Origin: Nemertoderma westbladi
Lineage: Eukaryota; Xenacoelomorpha; Nemertodermatida; Nemertodermatidae
Direction: 5' to 3'
Length of the DNA stretch: 47,183 nt
NCBI GenBank assembly: GCA_032718475.1
Contig: JAUCBJ010002081.1
Coordinates: 1-47,183, forward strand
Part shown: positions 43,777-47,183 of the stretch, one piece after another
Layout of the letters: every line of letters starts with the position of its first letter
Numbering within the stretch: the stretch's first letter is position 1
Translations under genes and position numbers: made by a program
Notes under the pieces: generated by a model
What the model saw: only the letters and a program-made list of their open reading frames with translations
Database searches by the model: none
What the model was told of the DNA's origin: nothing

Positions 43777-44241
43777 TGTTGAACATCTCCTCTTATAATG
43801 CGAACTCTGTGCGTAGCTCTAGCAGTGTGCCTATAATTCAGTCACTCACTAACTCCTGTGACATCCTGTTGATTCAGGAACACCAACTACCGAAGCAAAA
43901 TTTAGGCTATCTACAAACGATAAACAAGGAATTCTCTGGCTTTGGAACTTCTCCTGTGGATCTATCTGACCGTTTGCTAGTTGGCCATCCTCATGGAGGA
44001 TTGGGAATTTTATGGAGGAAATCTCTTGGTTGGGAATCGTATTAAAATTATCGACAGTTCTGATGAACATATTTTAGTTGCGAAGGTAACATTATCACAA
44101 CAAGTTTCTGTCTTATTAGTTAATGTTTACTTGCCATATGAAGCACCGTTTAATGATGATTTATATCTTGAATACCTAGGCAAACTTCAGTCTGTCATAG
44201 AGTCATCGTATACATCCGGATACGGATACATCCGGTATTAA
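43776..44241 (+). pseudogene. ORF2 endonuclease fragment
   Basis: It starts MLNISSYNANSVRSS, the N strand of exonuclease-endonuclease-phosphatase domains, and has DILLIQEHQLPK with the catalytic Glu and HPHGGLGILWRK. The frame shifts near 44030-44045 and continues as NRIKIIDSSD to LLVNVYLPYEAPFNDDLYLE. The GDFN and SDH motifs that should follow are missing: a deletion joins this point to the RT region across an ATCCGGATACGGATACATCC repeat at 44214-44233. Confidence 0.8.
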
Positions 44242-44248
44242 TCCGGAT

Positions 44249-45450
44249 ATGATTGTATCACCTGTTGTTGTTGCCAATTCTTTACACATTTTAAAACTGA
44301 ATAAGGCAGCCGGCCCAGATGGTGTGTTCGCTGAACACTTATACTATGCACTGGACCGAATTTCTGTGCTTCTTAGTTTTTTATATTCTTGTAAATTCAC
44401 ACATAATTTTTTACCGCCTTTATTTATTCATTCCTTTATTTCACCTGTTTTAAAGGATGCCACAGGCAGCATTGTAGTCTCCTCGAACTACAGACCGATT
44501 GCGCTGTCAAATATAATTAGCAAGGTGCTTGAAATTATTATCCTTGATCGTATTGGTGATTTTTTATCCACATCTAACAATCAGTTCGGCTTCAAACGAG
44601 GTCACGGAACTGAGCTGTGCATCTATGCAATTAAAGAATTAATTAATTTTAATTTAACGCAAAGGTTCTAACGTGTATATATCTTTCCTTGATGCTACCA
44701 AAGCATTTGATCGTATTGATCATGATATTCTATTTAAGAAATTATCCGATAGGAATATTCCAGACTATATATTAAATATAATTATTTATTGGTATAACTT
44801 TCAGACTGTACAGGTACTATGGGACGGTTATCTCTCCCGGCCCTTTACCTGCACTAATGGTGTGCGTCAAGGCAGCATCATCTCACCGTTTTTGTTTAAT
44901 GTGTATATGGACAAACTAAATAATTTACTGAGCAACTCGAAAGCTGGTGCTAATGTAGGCTATGTGTATGTTAATCATTTAATTTATGCTGATGATATTT
45001 GCTTAATATCAACATAACCAGCAGGCCTACAAGATCTAATTAATATTTGCACGTTTTATGCCAAATTTAACTTTATAACTTTTAATATTAAGAAGTCTAA
45101 ATGTATTTTTCTACAAAGTGCGTCTCGTTCATATTTATATACTGGTAATTTTTATCTCGATTCGAGTCCCCTGGAACGTGTACATAAATTTAAATATCTA
45201 GGCCACTTTCTAACAGATGATTTCTCAGACGATTGCGATATTAAGAATCAAACTAGATGTTTTTATGCAAGAGCTAATTTAGTTCTACGTAATTTTAGTG
45301 AATGCTCGGTGCCTGTGAAGATCTGCCTGTTTCGTACGTACTGCATGAATTTTTATTGTAATAATCTATGGGCCGATAAATATTTTGCAGATAAGACCTT
45401 AAATCGGCTTCGCGTAGCCTACAACACCACTGTCCACCACCAAACTTTTT
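44249..45450 (+). pseudogene. ORF2 reverse transcriptase
   Basis: In order: LKLNKAAGPDGVFAEHLYYA (RT1), SFISPVLKDATGSIVVSSNY with RPIALSN (RT2), QFGFKRGHGTELCIYAIKEL (RT3), then a 1-nt shift at about 44670 into VYISFLDATKAFDRIDHDIL (first catalytic Asp), NGVRQGSIISPFLFNVYMDK, and NHLIYADDICLIST with the YADD box. A TAA follows at 45015. Downstream coding continues as AGLQDLINICTFYAKFNFIT, KFKYLGHFLTDD and LRVAYNTTV. RNA-templated DNA synthesis is the family role; this copy cannot encode it intact. Confidence 0.88.
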
Positions 45451-45838
45451 AAATACAGCCATGACGTTAATTACAGTGCAAGTGGTATGCTTACTGAACT
45501 TAGACTTCTCTCTTTGCTGCATCTCAGACGATTTTCTATTGCCAGTCTTTTTACTAGAATTTATAAATTGGATAATACTATTTTAACCTCAATTACGTCT
45601 GTTTGTAGCCATGTTTCTGTATTGAAAGTAATTTTACTAGATGCCAGACATAATCAATTTTAGTAATATATAATTAATAATAATCTGTCTTTTTGTGTTT
45701 AAATATGTAATCTCTATCTGCTGTTCAATATTATGTTTATATTATTTTACTGTGCTAGATATGGACCTTTGGTGTAATTTGGTAGTTATATTACTATTAT
45801 GTCAATTGTGTCCGGAATAAATATTAAATAAATAAATT

Positions 45839-46130
45839 ACTGTTTTGGTTTGTGTAGCTATCGGTGTTTTTCACTGAAAATTATATTTAGTTGCTAAATT
45901 AATTAACCCATTGAAAATTATATTCAGTTTTGTCAAGGGGCTGTTTGTTTTGATATGTTTAGTTGGGTAGGGGGGGGGGGGGGTTGTCCAGGGGGGGGGG
46001 GGGGTGGTGTATTGATATGTTTAGTTTGATAGGGGGGTTTTGTCCAGGGTGGTTGTTTTGATATGTTTAGTGTGATAGGGGGGTGGGGTTTTGTCCCGGA
46101 GTTTTTTTTTGGGAGGGGGTTTATCCGGGA
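45839..46130. repeat. G-rich minisatellite
   Basis: Three to four irregular units of about 45-60 bp: TTTTGATATGTTTAGTTTGA, then TAGGGGGG and TTTTGTCCAGGG. Two units contain G14 runs (45970-45983 and 45991-46004). GGTTTTGTCC is the complement of GGACAAAACC at 41330 and 41401, on the far side of the retrotransposon. Confidence 0.85.
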
Positions 46131-46335
46131 TCAGTCATGTTTAAATTACTTAATAATAATTCCTTATTTTCATAAACATTTTTTCCAAAAATATTTATTA
46201 CTTTTTACTGAATAGTAGGCCTATGTAATATTGAATGGAACTTTAGCCATAACCTCGCTAAATAATGCTATAACTATGTGATTTGTTATATTTTGCTGGA
46301 TGTATCTCATATCTCAAGCAGACATATCTGCATTA
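46131..46335. other. Non-coding
   Basis: Nothing recognised. Confidence 0.4.
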
Positions 46336-47183
46336 TACTACTACTACTACTAGGATCGGCATGTTGCATTGCAGCTGCATTTTTAAGAATGCTGTGCCGG
46401 CTTGTCGACAAAATTGTGCCGCAACAACTCCCTATCACCCATGACATATGCTAGATCATCCGCATCTTCAAGGCCAGTGTCCTTTAAGATGCGTCTCAAG
46501 AAAGTCATGGGCTGTCCACCATGCTTATTCACTCCATGAGGCTGCCAAAGTACAAGATTATGCACTGGCTGGTCCTCACGTCGAAAGCAATGCCCTGCAA
46601 AGCAGAGGCGATTTTGTTCTAGTGTCAAACTTGGGGGAACCAATGAGACACCTCCAATGTTATTTAGTGTCTCGTTGGAGATGTGTGCATTGTACTTGAC
46701 ACAATGAACCCGGCGTAGCATTCTTGTGAATGTGCCATCCAGAGATTTGGTGTCCTCAGCAGTTAGAGCCCAGCATGGACTCCCATAGAGGAGTACTGGA
46801 ACTACTGCTGCACTATATAATCGGACCTTAAGTTTCCGATTAATTCTCGGTGACTTCCAAATCCTGGAAAGCCTATTCAAGGCTGCCCATGCCTTTCCCT
46901 TACGTATTCGAAGGTCCTCACCTGACTTCCGGATCCATGATCCCAGGTAACAGAAATCATCCACATGCTCAAGCATACCATCCTTTGAGCTTATGCTAAT
47001 CCGATCAGAGACTTGCTGAGGACTTTCAAAGTTAACTGTCAAAATGTTGGTCTTTCTGGAGTTAATAAAAAGACCAACACTAGAAGCAGCATGTTATAAT
47101 GAGCTGAGGAGCCGTTGGGCTCCCTCTAGTGATTCTGAGAGTACTCCTAAGTCATCAGCAAAGTCTAGATCAGTTAGGTACCA
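46336..47183 (-). mobile_element. LINE copy with intact RT C-terminus, runs off the window
   Basis: The tail is CTACTACTACTACTAGG at the left (element 3' end). The minus-strand coding frame runs from PAQHS back through MTVNFESPQQVSDR and, unlike copies 1-3, continues in frame upstream: NSRKTNILTVNFESPQ, with LDFADDLGVLS at about 47150. It stops at the window edge exactly where copies 1-3 switch to their non-coding 5' segment (GGTACCA here, GGTACTC there). Confidence 0.88.
46383..47042 (-). CDS. Reverse transcriptase C-terminal region (partial)
   Basis: The 219-codon open frame listed from its first Met is part of a longer one that extends to the window end. Motifs match copy 2: DDFCYLGSWIRKSGEDLR, VLLYGSPCWALTAED, RMLRRVHCV, RLCFAGHCFRRED, and LVLWQPHGVNKHGG. 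The Trp after GSPC is intact. This is the copy most likely to belong to a longer, possibly autonomous LINE; whether the missing part is present beyond the window cannot be seen. Confidence 0.75.
   Translation of the reverse strand: MTVNFESPQQVSDRISISSKDGMLEHVDDFCYLGSWIRKSGEDLRIRKGKAWAALNRLSRIWKSPRINRKLKVRLYSAAVVPVLLYGSPCWALTAEDTKSLDGTFTRMLRRVHCVKYNAHISNETLNNIGGVSLVPPSLTLEQNRLCFAGHCFRREDQPVHNLVLWQPHGVNKHGGQPMTFLRRILKDTGLEDADDLAYVMGDRELLRHNFVDKPAQHS

Larger units (their letters stand above)
42340..45838 (+). mobile_element. Rex1/CR1-like non-LTR retrotransposon, decayed
   Basis: ORF1, an apurinic-type endonuclease fragment and a reverse transcriptase follow in order. The element ends in AATAAATATTAAATAAATAA at about 45816-45838, a short-repeat tail without long poly-A. 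The RT wording (HILKLNKAAGPDGV, SNYRPIALSN, ISFLDATKAFDRIDH, NGVRQGSIISPFLFNVYMD, NHLIYADDICLIS) fits the Rex1/CR1 group. Frameshifts, stops and an internal deletion make it inactive. The 5' end is uncertain. Confidence 0.82.

Overview
The window looks like a gene-poor, repeat-rich piece of an invertebrate animal genome. The reasons are AT-rich DNA, GT-AG spliced exons, a class A GPCR of melatonin-receptor type, a metazoan-style branched-chain aminotransferase, and a mix of piggyBac, mariner/Tc1, LINE, SINE and MITE-like repeats. There are no bacterial operons or Shine-Dalgarno signals. The lineage cannot be fixed from sequence alone; I only infer a marine-invertebrate-like repertoire.

Layout. 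(1) 1-3373: non-coding, with two foldback DNA elements (about 1307-1632 and 2321-2843). (2) 3374-20055, plus strand: six exons of one rhodopsin-like GPCR, covering TM1 to TM7 in continuous reading phase. The 5' exon with the start codon was not found. Intron 1 is 12.8 kb and holds a 12-bp minisatellite, a tandem duplication of a 5-kb block (4131-9050 and 10165-15190), three minus-strand copies of a 1.1-kb LINE-derived unit, hairpin MITEs, and 20-bp minisatellites that reappear in inverted orientation. (3) 20056-31298: intergenic, with a TA-flanked MITE, a tRNA-derived SINE, a decayed mariner, a second MITE, a 20-bp minisatellite interrupted by a 5'-truncated LINE, and a relic of a restriction-like endonuclease domain from a retrotransposon. 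(4) 31299-34934, minus strand: a piggyBac element whose transposase keeps its three catalytic Asp, a spliceosomal intron and a Cys-rich C-terminal domain, but carries one frameshift. (5) 35570-36856, minus strand: an intact, intronless, probably mitochondrial branched-chain aminotransferase. (6) 36857-47183: AT-rich minisatellites, a tRNA-like foldback, homopolymeric G/C clusters, a decayed Rex1/CR1-like retrotransposon whose ORF1 and ORF2 overlap as TAATG, and a further LINE copy running off the window end.

Only two host genes are well supported (the GPCR and BCAT). They are unrelated in function and nothing suggests co-regulation. Most remaining structure comes from several generations of transposons. 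The least ordinary parts are the LINE-derived unit with a fixed 5' junction, the modular GTGGGG-ended elements with internal repeats carrying a CTCF-like word, and the tRNA-like palindrome.
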